Assembly: GCF_002224485.1 (NCBI RefSeq) | Contig: NZ_CP022463.1 | Coordinates: forward strand, 1,226,464-1,290,463 | DNA length: 64,000 nt | Direction of reading: 5' to 3' | From: Sinomonas sp. R1AF57 | Lineage (GTDB): Bacteria; Actinomycetota; Actinomycetes; Actinomycetales; Micrococcaceae | Shown here: positions 27,441 through 36,654 of the stretch, piece after piece | How the letters are laid out: each line of letters begins with the position of its first letter | Position numbering within the stretch: position 1 is the stretch's first letter | The notes under the pieces: generated by a model | What the model saw: the letters and a program-made list of their open reading frames with translations, nothing else | Told to the model about the DNA's origin: nothing | Database searches by the model: none | Program-made: the position numbers and the translations under genes

Positions 27441-28315
27441 TAGGCGAGGATGTCCTTGGTCGCGAAGCGGCCGTAGGCGAGGGCACCGAACAGGGCGACG
27501 TACCCGGCCTGGAGCCACGCGTTCTGCCCGAACGAGTCCCAGGAGATCGGCTCCCGCAGGAGGTCTGCGAGGCCCAGCCACTGGTCGGTGAAGAGCCACG
27601 GGTGCAGCCACTCGAGCTGGTCGAGCGCACCGAGGATCTGGGAGACGACGGCGAGCACCGCGGTCGCGGCCATGGTCCCGACGGGGACGGACGTGAGCGT
27701 CGAGGCGAACAGGCCGATCGCGGCCAGCCCGAGCAGCGAGACGGTCACGTAGGCCGCCATCAGGAGGAGCCGCCCGAACGCCTCCGCCGCTCCGACCTGC
27801 GCCCCGGACAGGAGCGTGGCCTGCCCGAGCGGGAACAGCAGCGCCCCGATCAGGGCCCCGCCGAGCACGACGGCGAGCGCGGCGGCCGCGCAGAACACCG
27901 CGGCGCTGAGGTACTTCACCACGAGCAGCCGCACCCGCCCGACCGGGGCCACGAGCAGGTACCGCAGCGTCCCGAGGCTCGCCTCGCCGGCGACCGCGTC
28001 CCCGGAGACGACGCTCACGGTGAGCGGCAGGAACAGCGGCGTGCACACCACGAGGCCCACCACGCCGGCGAAGAGCCCGTTGTCGGTGATCTGGTCGAGG
28101 AACGCCGGACCGCGGCCGCTCGGGGGCCGGCCCGGCGCGAACTTGACGGCCAGGCCGATCAGCACGGGCACGGCCGCGAGCGCCGCGAGCATCGTCCAGG
28201 TCCGCCACCGCCCGAACAGGACCCGCAGCTCCGAGCCGAGCAGGCGCGCGGTGTGCGCGGCGGGGCTGGCTGCCGTGCCCCGGGAAGCCGGGAGCGCTTC
28301 CTCAGCCCGCGACAT
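27440..28315 (-). CDS. ABC transporter permease (ABC-2 type)
   Basis: A 291-residue membrane subunit with about six hydrophobic segments and a cytoplasmic N-terminus. The segment SVVSGDAVAGEASLGTLRYLLVAPVGRVRLLVVKY is the typical ABC-2 permease loop before the second helix pair. It is the partner of the ATPase encoded just upstream on the same strand, whose coding region overlaps it by 14 bases. With the LolA-like secreted protein at the head of the operon it may export a lipophilic or peptide substrate, unknown here. Confidence 0.88.
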   Translation of the reverse strand: MSRAEEALPASRGTAASPAAHTARLLGSELRVLFGRWRTWTMLAALAAVPVLIGLAVKFAPGRPPSGRGPAFLDQITDNGLFAGVVGLVVCTPLFLPLTVSVVSGDAVAGEASLGTLRYLLVAPVGRVRLLVVKYLSAAVFCAAAALAVVLGGALIGALLFPLGQATLLSGAQVGAAEAFGRLLLMAAYVTVSLLGLAAIGLFASTLTSVPVGTMAATAVLAVVSQILGALDQLEWLHPWLFTDQWLGLADLLREPISWDSFGQNAWLQAGYVALFGALAYGRFATKDILA

Positions 28316-29303
28316 CGAATCCCTCGCCGGTCAGCTCGACGAACCGCTCCTCCAGGCTCGCGGTCTCTGCCGTGAAGCCCCGCACCCGCACCCCAGCCCC
28401 CACGAGCGCCGCGACGACCGCCTCCGGTGCGGGCGCGCCGTCGTGCGTCGCCGCCGCGAATCCGCCCGCCGCAGCGGCGCCGTCCGGGACCGCGGCGGCG
28501 ACTACCCCCGGGCCCGCGGCCTCGACGGCGAGCCCGAGCCGGCGCAGCACCTCGGCGGCCCCGGCCGTGTCCGGGGTGCGCACCTCGATCCGGGCCCTGG
28601 CGGACCCCCGCAGCTCGTCCAGAGGGCCCTGCGCGACCAGCTTCCCGGCGCGCAGGACGGCGGCATGGCTGCAGATCTGCTCGACCTCGGCCAGGAGGTG
28701 GCTCGAGATGAACACGGTGGTGCCGTCCTCGGCGAGCGAGCGGATGAGCCCACGGACCTCGCGGGTCCCCTGGGGGTCGAGCCCGTTGGTGGGCTCGTCG
28801 AGCACGAGCAGGTCGCGGGGGGCGAGCAGGGCCGCCGCGAGGCCCAGGCGCTGCTTCATGCCCAGCGAGTAGGCGTGGACGCGCTTGCGGGCCGCGTGCG
28901 AGAGGCCGACCCGGTCGAGCGCCTCGCCGATCCGCGCGGCGCGCGTCCGGGGCAGCGACCGGGGATCGGCGACGTCGAGCCGGGCGAGGTTCGCCGCGCC
29001 GCTCAGGAACGGATAGAACGCTGGCCCCTCGACGAGTGCCCCGACCCGGGGCAGGACCGCGCGGGACCCTTGGGGCATGTCCTCGCCGAGCACCTCCGCG
29101 TGGCCGCCGGTGGGCGAGACGAGGCCCAGCAGCATGCGGATGGTCGTCGTCTTGCCCGAGCCGTTGGGCCCGAGGAAGCCGAACACCGCGCCGCGCGGCA
29201 CCTCGAGGTCGAGGCGGTCCACGGCAGTGTGGTGGCCGAAGCGCTTCGTGAGCCCGCGGGCGCGGATCGCCGGCTGCAGGGCGTCCCCGGCACCCCTGCT
29301 CAC
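28302..29303 (-). CDS. ABC transporter ATP-binding protein
   Basis: A 333-residue ATPase with Walker A (FLGPNGSGKTTTIRMLLGL), signature (YSLGMKQRLGLAAAL), Walker B (LLVLDEPTNGLDPQG) and the H-loop SSHLLAEVEQ. A C-terminal extension of about 110 residues, rich in Ala and Gly, follows, as in multidrug/bacitracin-type exporters. I choose GTG 29303, which overlaps the stop of the LolA-like gene (GTGA); longer upstream readings would run antisense-like through that gene's codons. Confidence 0.9.
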   Translation of the reverse strand: MSRGAGDALQPAIRARGLTKRFGHHTAVDRLDLEVPRGAVFGFLGPNGSGKTTTIRMLLGLVSPTGGHAEVLGEDMPQGSRAVLPRVGALVEGPAFYPFLSGAANLARLDVADPRSLPRTRAARIGEALDRVGLSHAARKRVHAYSLGMKQRLGLAAALLAPRDLLVLDEPTNGLDPQGTREVRGLIRSLAEDGTTVFISSHLLAEVEQICSHAAVLRAGKLVAQGPLDELRGSARARIEVRTPDTAGAAEVLRRLGLAVEAAGPGVVAAAVPDGAAAAGGFAAATHDGAPAPEAVVAALVGAGVRVRGFTAETASLEERFVELTGEGFDVAG

Positions 29304-30361
29304 CTGGCCGCCGCGGCCTCGAGGGTCGACGCCGGCACCGCGCCGGCGAGGACGCGCCCGTCGTCGGCGAGGAAGACCGTGAAGAGCGACGACGTGAGCA
29401 CCCGGCCGCCCGCCGCCGGCGCCGCGAGCTGCTTGACCAGCGGCGAGTCGGCGAATCCGGCTGGCACACGGTCGGCGGGGATCACCGCGACCGAGTCCCA
29501 CCCGGGCGCCTGTGCGGCTGGCGGGGCGCCCTGCGCGTGGTCCTTGGCCGGGGCAGTCCGCGCCGGCACCTGCTTCTCGGTCACGGTCGCCCCGGGTGGC
29601 GGCGTGAAGGCGAAGACGGCGGCGTCCGGGGCCGCGAGGGACAGCTGCGTGAAGGCTGCGTGCAGCGCGGCCGGCTCCTGGCCCTTCGCGTACACGTCCA
29701 CCGCCAGCGGAAGCCCGGTGGTCGCCTCGACGGCGATCCTCACCGAGCCGACGAGGGTTCCCGCGGCCTTGGGCGTGAGGACGAGGGTGTACGCGCTGTG
29801 GCCTGCCACGCTGGTCGCGTCGCCGAGGCTCACGTCTGTGCTCGGCCCTGCGGCGGCGAGGAAGCGCTGGGCGAGCTGGTCAGGGATCAGGGCGGACGCG
29901 GCATCGGGGGACGGCTGGCCGGCTCCCGCGGGGAGCACCGCATGGGTCACGGTGTTCGCCTTCGAGTCATACGTCCACGCGTCCGGGCCGTTGCGGACCG
30001 CGTCCCGCTCGGCGAGCTGGTCCAGCACCTGCACGCGCAGCCGCTGCGGGCCGTCGGCGTAGACCTTGGCGGTGTGGCCGCTCGTGAGGAACTCGAGCGC
30101 GGCGGCCTCCGAACCGAGAGCCGAGCTCTTCGTCGCAGGCCCGAGCGCTTGGGCCGGGATCGCCGGGAGCCCGAGGTCGGCGCGCTGCTCCACCTGGCCG
30201 GAGAAGGCACGGGCCTGATGGCCGGCGGCGAGTGCGAGGACCTGCTCCGGGGTCGCGGGCGGGGGAGGGGACTCGGCTGTCGCGCCTGTGGCGAGCACGC
30301 CCACGGCGATGACCGCCGGGACGGCGGCTGCCGGAATCCAACGGAGCCATCGGCGCTGCAT
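29300..30361 (-). CDS. LolA-like secreted protein (outer-membrane lipoprotein-sorting fold)
   Basis: A 353-residue protein with an N-terminal signal or anchor (WIPAAAVPAVIAVGVLATGATA). The body has the LolA/LppX-type pattern of amphipathic strands (AFSGQVEQRADLGLPAIPA, VYADGPQRLRVQVLDQLAERD, DAWTYDSKANTVTHAVLP, GHSAYTLVLTPKAAGTLVGSVRIAVEATTGLPLAV). Such proteins carry lipids or sense envelope state. ATG 30361 has GAGGAGG five bases upstream; the ATG nine codons earlier lacks a site. It heads an operon with an ABC ATPase and permease, so it may be a substrate-binding component. Confidence 0.75.
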   Translation of the reverse strand: MQRRWLRWIPAAAVPAVIAVGVLATGATAESPPPPATPEQVLALAAGHQARAFSGQVEQRADLGLPAIPAQALGPATKSSALGSEAAALEFLTSGHTAKVYADGPQRLRVQVLDQLAERDAVRNGPDAWTYDSKANTVTHAVLPAGAGQPSPDAASALIPDQLAQRFLAAAGPSTDVSLGDATSVAGHSAYTLVLTPKAAGTLVGSVRIAVEATTGLPLAVDVYAKGQEPAALHAAFTQLSLAAPDAAVFAFTPPPGATVTEKQVPARTAPAKDHAQGAPPAAQAPGWDSVAVIPADRVPAGFADSPLVKQLAAPAAGGRVLTSSLFTVFLADDGRVLAGAVPASTLEAAAAR

Positions 30362-30466
30362 GGCGACCTCCTCACGAGTCTGGTTCAACGCTACGCCGCC
30401 GTCGTGCCGGTGTCGTCATCCCTCGGGAGTATCTCGAGTCGGCGGCCGCTCCGCTGTCCCGGGCCC

Positions 30467-30763
30467 TCAGCCCCCAGCGAAGGGCGGGAGGACGTCCACG
30501 ACGTCCCCGTCGGCAAGCGGCCGGGAGCGGTCCTTCGCCGCGACCTCGTTGACCAGGAACGAGCAGCGCCGCAGCACCTCGGCGAACGCCGGGGCGTCCC
30601 GGCGCGCGCTGGCCGCGGCGTCGCTGACGGCCGCGGTGCGGTCGACGGCGAGGGCCGCCTCGAGCGCCTGGGCGAGGCTCGCGCCGTCGGGCGCGGTGAG
30701 CGGCTCCTCGGCGACGCCCGCGGCGGCCTGGGCCGCGGCGTAGTACCGCAGGGTGATCTGCAC
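30467..30763 (-). CDS. moaD: molybdopterin synthase small subunit MoaD
   Basis: A 98-residue ubiquitin-fold protein ending in the Gly-Gly tail (VVDVLPPFAGG) that is thiocarboxylated and donates sulfur to molybdopterin. The start RYYAAAQAAAGVAEE and SFLVNEVAAKDRSRPLADGD are typical. The GTG start at 30763 has GGAGGA upstream. It follows moaA, whose stop is 74 bases upstream. Its partner MoaE is encoded at 36088. Confidence 0.88.
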   Translation of the reverse strand: MQITLRYYAAAQAAAGVAEEPLTAPDGASLAQALEAALAVDRTAAVSDAAASARRDAPAFAEVLRRCSFLVNEVAAKDRSRPLADGDVVDVLPPFAGG

Positions 30764-30837
30764 TGTGTCCTCCAGCTCGTGGTGGCCGACGGCGCGGCGG
30801 GTCGAAGGGTCGTGGCGGGGTCGGGGCCGGGGGGCTC

Positions 30838-31980
30838 TCAGCCGCCGATGGCGGACATCGAGCGGTCCGGCTGGACGAAGTCCCCGGCCCCCAGCCCCGT
30901 GTGGTCCATGCCGTGCGCTCTGGGCTTGAGCCACATCGCGTCCTGCCAGCGCGCCGCGACATCCTCGTCGGAGGTGTCGGAGCGCAGCAGCTGGCGGAGG
31001 TCGACCTCCTCGTGCGAGAAGAGGCAGCTCATGACCTTGCCCTCGGCCGTGATCCGCGTCCTCTTGCAGTCCGCGCAGAACGGCTCCGTCACGGAGGCGA
31101 TGATGCCCACGGTGCCCAGGAGGCGGGCGGAGGGGGCGCCGTCGTGCGTGCGGCCCGTGCGGGTGCGGACCTCGAAGCGCTCGGCGGGGGCGCCGTCGCG
31201 CTCGCGCGGGTCGGGGGAGAGGGCGAACCGCTGCGACAGGAGGGTGCGGATCTCGGCAGCCGTGACCATGCCGTCGCGGGTCCAGCCGTGGTCGGCGTCG
31301 AGCGGCATCTGCTCGATGAAGCGCAGCTCGTACCCGCGCTCGAGGCACCAGGCGAGCAGGTCCCCGGCACCGGCGTCGTTGATGCCCCGCATGAGGACGG
31401 AGTTGATCTTGATCGGGCCGAGGCCGGCGGCGTCTGCCGCCTCGATCCCGGCGAGGACCCGGTCGAAGAACGGCCGACGGGTGAGCTGCGCGAAGGTCTC
31501 GGGATGGAGCGTGTCGAGGGAGATGTTGATGCGTGTGAGCCCGGCCGAGGCGAGGGCGGCCGCCTTCGCATCGAGTCCCACGGCGTTGGTCGTGAGGGCG
31601 ATCGGCAGGGTCGGGTGCGCGGCGCGCAGCGCGGCCACGATGTCGACGAGGTCGGCCCGCACGAGCGGCTCGCCTCCCGTGAGCCGCAGCTCCCGCACGC
31701 CGAGGAGGCGCACGCCGATGCCCACGATCCGCACGACCTCCTCGGCGGTGAGCACCGAGTCCTTCGTGAGCCAGGGGAGGCCCTCGGCGGGCATGCAGTA
31801 CGAGCAGCGCAGGTTGCACTTGTCCGTCAGGGACAGGCGCATGTCGGTGGCGACGCGGCCGTACCGGTCGCGCAGGCCCTCGAAGGCGGGCCGGTCAGCG
31901 CCTGTGGCCCCCGATGGCCCGGCCGTTCCCGACCCCGGGGCTGCGCCCCTCACCGTGGGGATGCCGAGCTGGACTGTCAT
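30838..31980 (-). CDS. moaA: GTP 3',8-cyclase MoaA
   Basis: A 380-residue radical SAM enzyme catalysing the first step of molybdenum cofactor synthesis, GTP to the cyclic intermediate. The radical SAM cluster motif CNLRCSYC, the LTGGEPLVR glycine motif and the C-terminal second cluster (CADCKRTR..C) are present, as is the terminal Gly-Gly. TACGGT (31993-31988 on the minus strand) lies 7 bases before the ATG, so a leaderless transcript is likely. The gene diverges from the sulfite-oxidase-like enzyme that should use the product. Confidence 0.97.
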   Translation of the reverse strand: MTVQLGIPTVRGAAPGSGTAGPSGATGADRPAFEGLRDRYGRVATDMRLSLTDKCNLRCSYCMPAEGLPWLTKDSVLTAEEVVRIVGIGVRLLGVRELRLTGGEPLVRADLVDIVAALRAAHPTLPIALTTNAVGLDAKAAALASAGLTRINISLDTLHPETFAQLTRRPFFDRVLAGIEAADAAGLGPIKINSVLMRGINDAGAGDLLAWCLERGYELRFIEQMPLDADHGWTRDGMVTAAEIRTLLSQRFALSPDPRERDGAPAERFEVRTRTGRTHDGAPSARLLGTVGIIASVTEPFCADCKRTRITAEGKVMSCLFSHEEVDLRQLLRSDTSDEDVAARWQDAMWLKPRAHGMDHTGLGAGDFVQPDRSMSAIGG

Positions 31981-32063
31981 GCCTTCTACCGTACGCCAGT
32001 GCGGGCGGTCACGTCCGAGGGTGAGGTGCGCCACGGGCCCGACGCCGGAACTATTCTGGACGC

Positions 32064-33719
32064 ATGGGAGCGCCTGAACCGCGCGCCGGCGTGCCCGGTC
32101 CGCGCCGCGGGCACGGTGCCGTCGGTGCTGCGAACGTCCGGTGGTGGTCAGCACTGTCCGGCGTCCTCGCCGCGCTCGCGGGCGTCCTCGCCGGCGAGTT
32201 CGCGGCCGGTCTCGTGAGTCCATCGCTCAGCCCCCTCTTGGCTGTGGGAGCAGCAGTCGTGGACTTCGCCCCGGGCGCGGCCAAGGACTGGGCCATCCAG
32301 ACCTTCGGCACCGGGGACAAGGCCTTTCTCGTGGTCTCCGTCACCCTCGCTGTGGTCGTGCTGGGTGCCGTGTCCGGAATCCTCGAACTGCGCCGGTCCG
32401 GCCTCGGGGTGGGCCTGGCGGCACTTGTGGGCGCTGCCGGAGCGCTCGCGGTCGTGACCCGCTCGCTCGCGTCCCCTGGCGCCGTCGCCTGCGCCCTCGC
32501 CGCCGGGATCGTGGCGATGTCGCTCGTGCGGTGGCTCGTGGGTCGGCTCCGCCGCGACGCCGCGTCCGCCGGGCAGCCGCTCGGATCCCGCGCGCACGAC
32601 GCCGGCCCCCCGCCCGTCGCCGCGGCCGCGCCCGAGAGGCCACATCGCCTCGCCCGGCGCGGCTTCCTCCGGGCGCTCGCGGGCACCGCCGCCGCCGTCG
32701 CGCTGGGAGGCGCGCTGACCGCCGTCGTGCGCGGAGCCTCGCTCGCTGCCGCGGCAGCTCGCGACGCCCTGCGGCTCCCGGCCCCGGCGTCCCCGGCCGA
32801 GCTGGTCCCGCCAGCGGCGGACCTGTCGGTTCCGGGCGCTGCCCCGCTCGTGACCCCCAACCGGGACTTCTACCGGATCGACACCGCGCTCGTCGTGCCG
32901 TCGGTCGACCCCGGCGGGTGGCGGATCGACGTGACCGGCAGGGTCGCCGAGCCCGTCACGCTCACGTGGGCGGAGCTGCTGGCGCAGCCGCTCGTGGAGC
33001 GCCACGTGACACTGGCCTGCGTGTCCAACCCCGTGGGCGGCGACCTCGTCGGCAACGCGCTCTGGCTCGGGTGGCCGGTCCGCGAGCTGCTCGCCCGTGC
33101 GCGGCCCCTGCCCGGCGCGGACATGGTGCTCTCCCGCAGCGTCGACGGCTTCACTGCCGGGACCCCGCTCGAGGCCCTGACGGATCCGGGGCGCGATGCC
33201 CTCCTCGCCGTCGGGATGAACGGCGAGGCACTCCCGCCCGAGCACGGCTTCCCCGTCCGGCTGGTGGTGCCGGGCCTCTACGGCTACGTGTCCGCGACCA
33301 AATGGGTCACCCAGCTCAAGGTCACCTCCTTCGCCGCAGACACCGCATACTGGAGCACCCGCGGCTGGAGTGAGCGCGGGCCCATCAAGACCGCCTCCCG
33401 CATCGACGTTCCCCGAGGGGGCGCCCGCGTCCCGGCCGGCGAGGTCACGGTGGCGGGCGTCGCCTGGGCGCAGCACCGTGGGATCACAGCGGTGGAGGTG
33501 CAGGCGGACGACGGCGCGTGGCAGCCCGCGCAGCTCGGAACCGGGATCTCCCGCGACACGTGGTACCAGTGGATGGCCCGCATCGCCCTCCCCTCCGGCT
33601 CGCACCGGCTCGCCGTGCGCGCGACGGACGGGAACGGCGACGTCCAGACCGCGTCCGTCGCCCCGCCGGCCCCGGACGGTGCCACGGGATACCACACCAT
33701 CACGATCGAGGTGACATGA
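32064..33719 (+). CDS. membrane-anchored sulfite-oxidase-family molybdoenzyme
   Basis: A 551-residue protein. Residues about 25-165 contain four hydrophobic segments, then an RRGFLRALAGTAAAVALG stretch forms a fifth, twin-arginine-like anchor. From about residue 250 the sulfite oxidase molybdopterin fold follows (RVAEPVTLTWAELL..) with the Mo-coordinating Cys319 in TLACVSNPVGG, and the C-terminal immunoglobulin-like dimerisation domain (about 455-551). The substrate is unknown; families of this type act on sulfite or reduce oxidised methionine (MsrP-like). The catalytic domain should face outward. TATTCT at 32052-32057 is 6 bases before the ATG. Its stop overlaps the moeA start. Confidence 0.9.
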   Translation: MGAPEPRAGVPGPRRGHGAVGAANVRWWSALSGVLAALAGVLAGEFAAGLVSPSLSPLLAVGAAVVDFAPGAAKDWAIQTFGTGDKAFLVVSVTLAVVVLGAVSGILELRRSGLGVGLAALVGAAGALAVVTRSLASPGAVACALAAGIVAMSLVRWLVGRLRRDAASAGQPLGSRAHDAGPPPVAAAAPERPHRLARRGFLRALAGTAAAVALGGALTAVVRGASLAAAAARDALRLPAPASPAELVPPAADLSVPGAAPLVTPNRDFYRIDTALVVPSVDPGGWRIDVTGRVAEPVTLTWAELLAQPLVERHVTLACVSNPVGGDLVGNALWLGWPVRELLARARPLPGADMVLSRSVDGFTAGTPLEALTDPGRDALLAVGMNGEALPPEHGFPVRLVVPGLYGYVSATKWVTQLKVTSFAADTAYWSTRGWSERGPIKTASRIDVPRGGARVPAGEVTVAGVAWAQHRGITAVEVQADDGAWQPAQLGTGISRDTWYQWMARIALPSGSHRLAVRATDGNGDVQTASVAPPAPDGATGYHTITIEVT

Positions 33720-35041
33720 CAGGACACACCGAGCCGCCCGCCCGCGGCCGAGGAGGAGCGCACGGCCACCGGACGGTGCAGGAGCACCGGGCCCGGCTCG
33801 CCGAGCTCCTCGCGCCCCTCGCCCAGCGCCCGGCCGAGGAGCGGCCGCTGGGTGCCGCGCTCGGCGCAGCGCTCGCGGCGGACCTCGTCGCGCCCGTGAG
33901 CCTCCCGCCGTTCGACAACTCCCAGATGGACGGCTTCGCCGTGCGTTCGGCGGATTTCAGGGGTGACGTCGGCGGCACACGGGGTGACCTCGGGGCCACA
34001 GGGGGTGACCTCGGCGCCACAGGGGGTGACCTCGGGCGGGAGTTCACGGTCGCCGCGGCGATCGCCGCCGGGGACGTGCCAGCGCCTCTCCAACCCGGGC
34101 AGGCGGCGCCCATCATGACCGGTGCCCTCCTCCCCGAGGGCGCGGACGCCGTCGTCCCTGTCGAGCGGGCCGTCCCGTCCCGGTTCCCCGAGGCGGGGGC
34201 GACCGTGGCGCTGCCGGCGGTCGAGGCGGGCACCTATGTGCGGCGGGCCGGGAGCGACGTGGCCGCGGGCGCCGTCGTGCTTCCCGCAGGCACTCCGATC
34301 GGCGCGCGGCAGATCGGCCTCGCCGCGGCACTCGGCTTCACGGCGCTGCCGGTGCGGGCCCCGCTGCGCGTCCTGGTGATCAGCACCGGCGCCGAGCTGG
34401 CCCCCGGTGGCGACCGTCTCGGGCCGGGCCAGATCTACGACGCGAACGGCTGGCTCCTGTCCTCGGCCCTGCGTGAGGACGGCCTCGAGGCCGAGAACGC
34501 CGTCTCCCGCTCGGACGATCCCGCGTCCCTCCGGCTCGAGCTCGCGGAGGCCGCCCGCGCGGCCGAGGAGGGCCGCCTCGACCTCGTCATCACCACGGGC
34601 GGCGTCTCGAAGGGGGCGTTCGAGGCCACGAAGCTCGCGCTCGACGGGCACGACGTCGAGTTCGCGCACCTCGCGATGCAGCCCGGCGGCCCGCAGGGGC
34701 TCGGCTCCTTCGAGGGGCTCCCCGTTGTCGCCTTCCCCGGCAACCCCGTGAGCTGCTGGATCTCGTGGGAGGTGCTCCTGAGGCCGGTGCTCGCCGAGCT
34801 GGTCGGCGCGCCGCGGTGCCGGAGGCGCCTCACGGCGCCGCTCGCCGCGCCGCTCGAGTCCCCCCACGGCAAGCTCCAGGTGCGCCGGGCGAGCCTCCGC
34901 CAGGACGGGTCCGTCGCGCTCGTAGGCGGTCCGGGCTCCCACCTGCTCGGAGCGCTCGCGGTGTCCGACGCCCTCGTGCTCGTCCCCGAGGACGTCACGG
35001 ATCTGGCCGCCGGAGCCGACGTGGAAGTATGGCTCACGTGA
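33716..35041 (+). CDS. moeA: molybdopterin molybdenumtransferase MoeA
   Basis: A 441-residue enzyme inserting molybdate into adenylated molybdopterin. The conserved [46 protein letters not shown] and the [11 protein letters not shown] motif are intact. Between residues about 82 and 107 an in-frame repeat tract (GDLGATG copies) replaces a short loop seen in other MoeA proteins. ATGA overlap couples it to the upstream oxidase gene, and the moaC ATG at 35029 lies 12 bases inside its end. Confidence 0.95.
   Translation: MTGHTEPPARGRGGAHGHRTVQEHRARLAELLAPLAQRPAEERPLGAALGAALAADLVAPVSLPPFDNSQMDGFAVRSADFRGDVGGTRGDLGATGGDLGATGGDLGREFTVAAAIAAGDVPAPLQPGQAAPIMTGALLPEGADAVVPVERAVPSRFPEAGATVALPAVEAGTYVRRAGSDVAAGAVVLPAGTPIGARQIGLAAALGFTALPVRAPLRVLVISTGAELAPGGDRLGPGQIYDANGWLLSSALREDGLEAENAVSRSDDPASLRLELAEAARAAEEGRLDLVITTGGVSKGAFEATKLALDGHDVEFAHLAMQPGGPQGLGSFEGLPVVAFPGNPVSCWISWEVLLRPVLAELVGAPRCRRRLTAPLAAPLESPHGKLQVRRASLRQDGSVALVGGPGSHLLGALAVSDALVLVPEDVTDLAAGADVEVWLT
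33961..34036 (+). repeat. four 21-bp repeats inside moeA
   Basis: Units of 21 bases have TGAC cores at 33964, 33985, 34006 and 34027, with consensus GGGTGACCTCGGCGCCACAGG. They keep the frame and encode [21 protein letters not shown] and GDLGRE. The core GGTGACC is the complement of the GGTCACC core in the tract at 5445-5528. Confidence 0.9.
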
Positions 35042-35592
35042 CAGACATCCCACAGAGCGACCCGGAGGCGGGCACCCCCTCCGGGCTCACCCACGTCCGC
35101 GCCGACGGCAGCGCCCACATGGTCGACGTCAGCGCCAAGCCCGAGACCACGCGCGAGGCGACGGCCCAGGCGGTCCTGACGACCACTCCACAGGTCATCG
35201 AGCTCCTGGCCGAGGGCGGGCTTCCCAAGGGCGATGCGCTCGCCGTCGCGCGCGTGGCCGGAATCATGGCCGCGAAGAAGACCCCCGAGCTCATTCCGCT
35301 CTGCCACCCCCTCCCGATCTCCAAGGTCACGGTCGATTTCGAACTCGGCACCGGGTCCGTGCGGGTCGTCGCGAGCGTCAGGACCCGCGGCGTGACCGGG
35401 GTCGAGATGGAGGCCCTGACGGCCGCCTCCGTCGCCGCGCTCGGGGTGTACGACATGGTCAAGGCGGTTGACAGGCACGCGGTCATCTCCGACATCAGGG
35501 TCCTCGCGAAGTCCGGCGGCAAGAGCGGCGACTGGGCCCTCGAGGAGGGCAGCCAAGGGGTGCCGCGCCACGGGGGAGCGGAGCCGCGATGA
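35029..35592 (+). CDS. moaC: cyclic pyranopterin monophosphate synthase MoaC
   Basis: A 187-residue enzyme that works after MoaA to form cyclic pyranopterin monophosphate. Conserved segments are [35 protein letters not shown] and [28 protein letters not shown] 35029 overlaps the moeA end; GTG 35038 is an alternative. The C-terminal 15 residues extend past the conserved fold and overlap the next start by ATGA. Confidence 0.95.
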   Translation: MAHVTDIPQSDPEAGTPSGLTHVRADGSAHMVDVSAKPETTREATAQAVLTTTPQVIELLAEGGLPKGDALAVARVAGIMAAKKTPELIPLCHPLPISKVTVDFELGTGSVRVVASVRTRGVTGVEMEALTAASVAALGVYDMVKAVDRHAVISDIRVLAKSGGKSGDWALEEGSQGVPRHGGAEPR

Positions 35593-36098
35593 GGCGAGCA
35601 GGCATCGTCATCGCCTCGACCCGCGCCGCCACCGGGGTCTACGAGGACCGGTCGGGGCCGGTGATCGCGGATTGGCTCGCCGACCACGGCTTCGAGGTGA
35701 TCCCGGCCGCCGTCGTCCCCGACGGGCCGAGCGTGGGGGCCGCGGTCCGCGCGCTCCTGGCGTTGGGTCCCGCGGTCATCGTCACGAGCGGGGGCACCGG
35801 CCTCAGCCCCGACGACCTCACCCCCGAGGAGACCCTCCCCCTGCTGGACCGCGAGGTGCCCGGCATCATGGAGGCGATTCGCCGGGCCGGCGCGGCCAAG
35901 ACGCCGCTCGCACCCCTGAGCCGGGGCCACGCAGGAACCGCCGGGCGCACGTTCATCGTCAACCTGCCGGGATCCCCCTCCGGGGTCATGGACGGGCTCA
36001 CCGTCCTCGACCCCCTGATCGGGCACATCTGCGACCAGGCGGAAGGCGCAAAGGACGGCGCCGAGCACAACCACGGAGGCACCGGCCATGGCCACTGA
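35589..36098 (+). CDS. mog: molybdopterin adenylyltransferase MogA/MoaB
   Basis: A 169-residue protein of the MogA/MoaB family, which adenylylates molybdopterin before MoeA acts. The motif [21 protein letters not shown] and [11 protein letters not shown] are present. The C-terminus is His-rich ([12 protein letters not shown]), which may bind metal or be an incidental extension; it overlaps the start of moaE by 11 bases. The ATGA overlap couples it to moaC. Confidence 0.92.
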   Translation: MRRAGIVIASTRAATGVYEDRSGPVIADWLADHGFEVIPAAVVPDGPSVGAAVRALLALGPAVIVTSGGTGLSPDDLTPEETLPLLDREVPGIMEAIRRAGAAKTPLAPLSRGHAGTAGRTFIVNLPGSPSGVMDGLTVLDPLIGHICDQAEGAKDGAEHNHGGTGHGH

Positions 36099-36561
36099 CC
36101 AGCACGCGTACCCCGTCGACGTCGTCCACGCGGCTGTCGGCACCGAACCGCTCGACGAGGCCACGGCGCGCGGCGCGGTCGACGCCCCGGACGCCGGCGC
36201 CGTCGTCCTCTTCTCCGGCGTGGTCCGCGACCACGACGGCGGCCGCGGCGTGAGCCGGCTGTCCTACACGGCGCACCCCACGGCCCAGAACACACTGCGC
36301 ACGGTCGTGGAGACCGTCATCGCCGAGCACCGCGCCTCGGAGCCGGCCTCCGAGCGTGCGATGCGCGTGTGGATCGCGCACCGGGTCGGCGACCTCAAGG
36401 TCGGGGACGCGGCGTTCGTGTGCGCGGTCTCGGCCGCCCACCGCGGGGAGGCGTTCCGCCTCTGCTCCGACCTCGTGGACCGGGTCAAGGCCGAGGTGCC
36501 GATCTGGAAGGAGCAGTTCTTCGACGATGGCGGCACCGAGTGGGTCGCGGCGCTCGGCTGA
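36088..36561 (+). CDS. moaE: molybdopterin synthase large subunit MoaE
   Basis: A 157-residue catalytic subunit that transfers sulfur from MoaD to the pterin. Conserved parts include AVVLFSGVVRDHDGGR, RVWIAHRVGDLKVGDAAFVCAVSAAHRGEAF and the active-site Lys segment VPIWKEQFFDDG. It is the last gene of the plus-strand molybdenum cluster, 93 bases before dapB. Confidence 0.95.
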   Translation: MATDQHAYPVDVVHAAVGTEPLDEATARGAVDAPDAGAVVLFSGVVRDHDGGRGVSRLSYTAHPTAQNTLRTVVETVIAEHRASEPASERAMRVWIAHRVGDLKVGDAAFVCAVSAAHRGEAFRLCSDLVDRVKAEVPIWKEQFFDDGGTEWVAALG

Positions 36562-36654
36562 CGTCGCGGCGTGGACCGGCGGGGCCAGCCCCGCGCACCG
36601 GGCCGCGCATCCCCCGATTCTGAGGGGGCGCCCAGCCGCCGGTACTCTGGCGGC

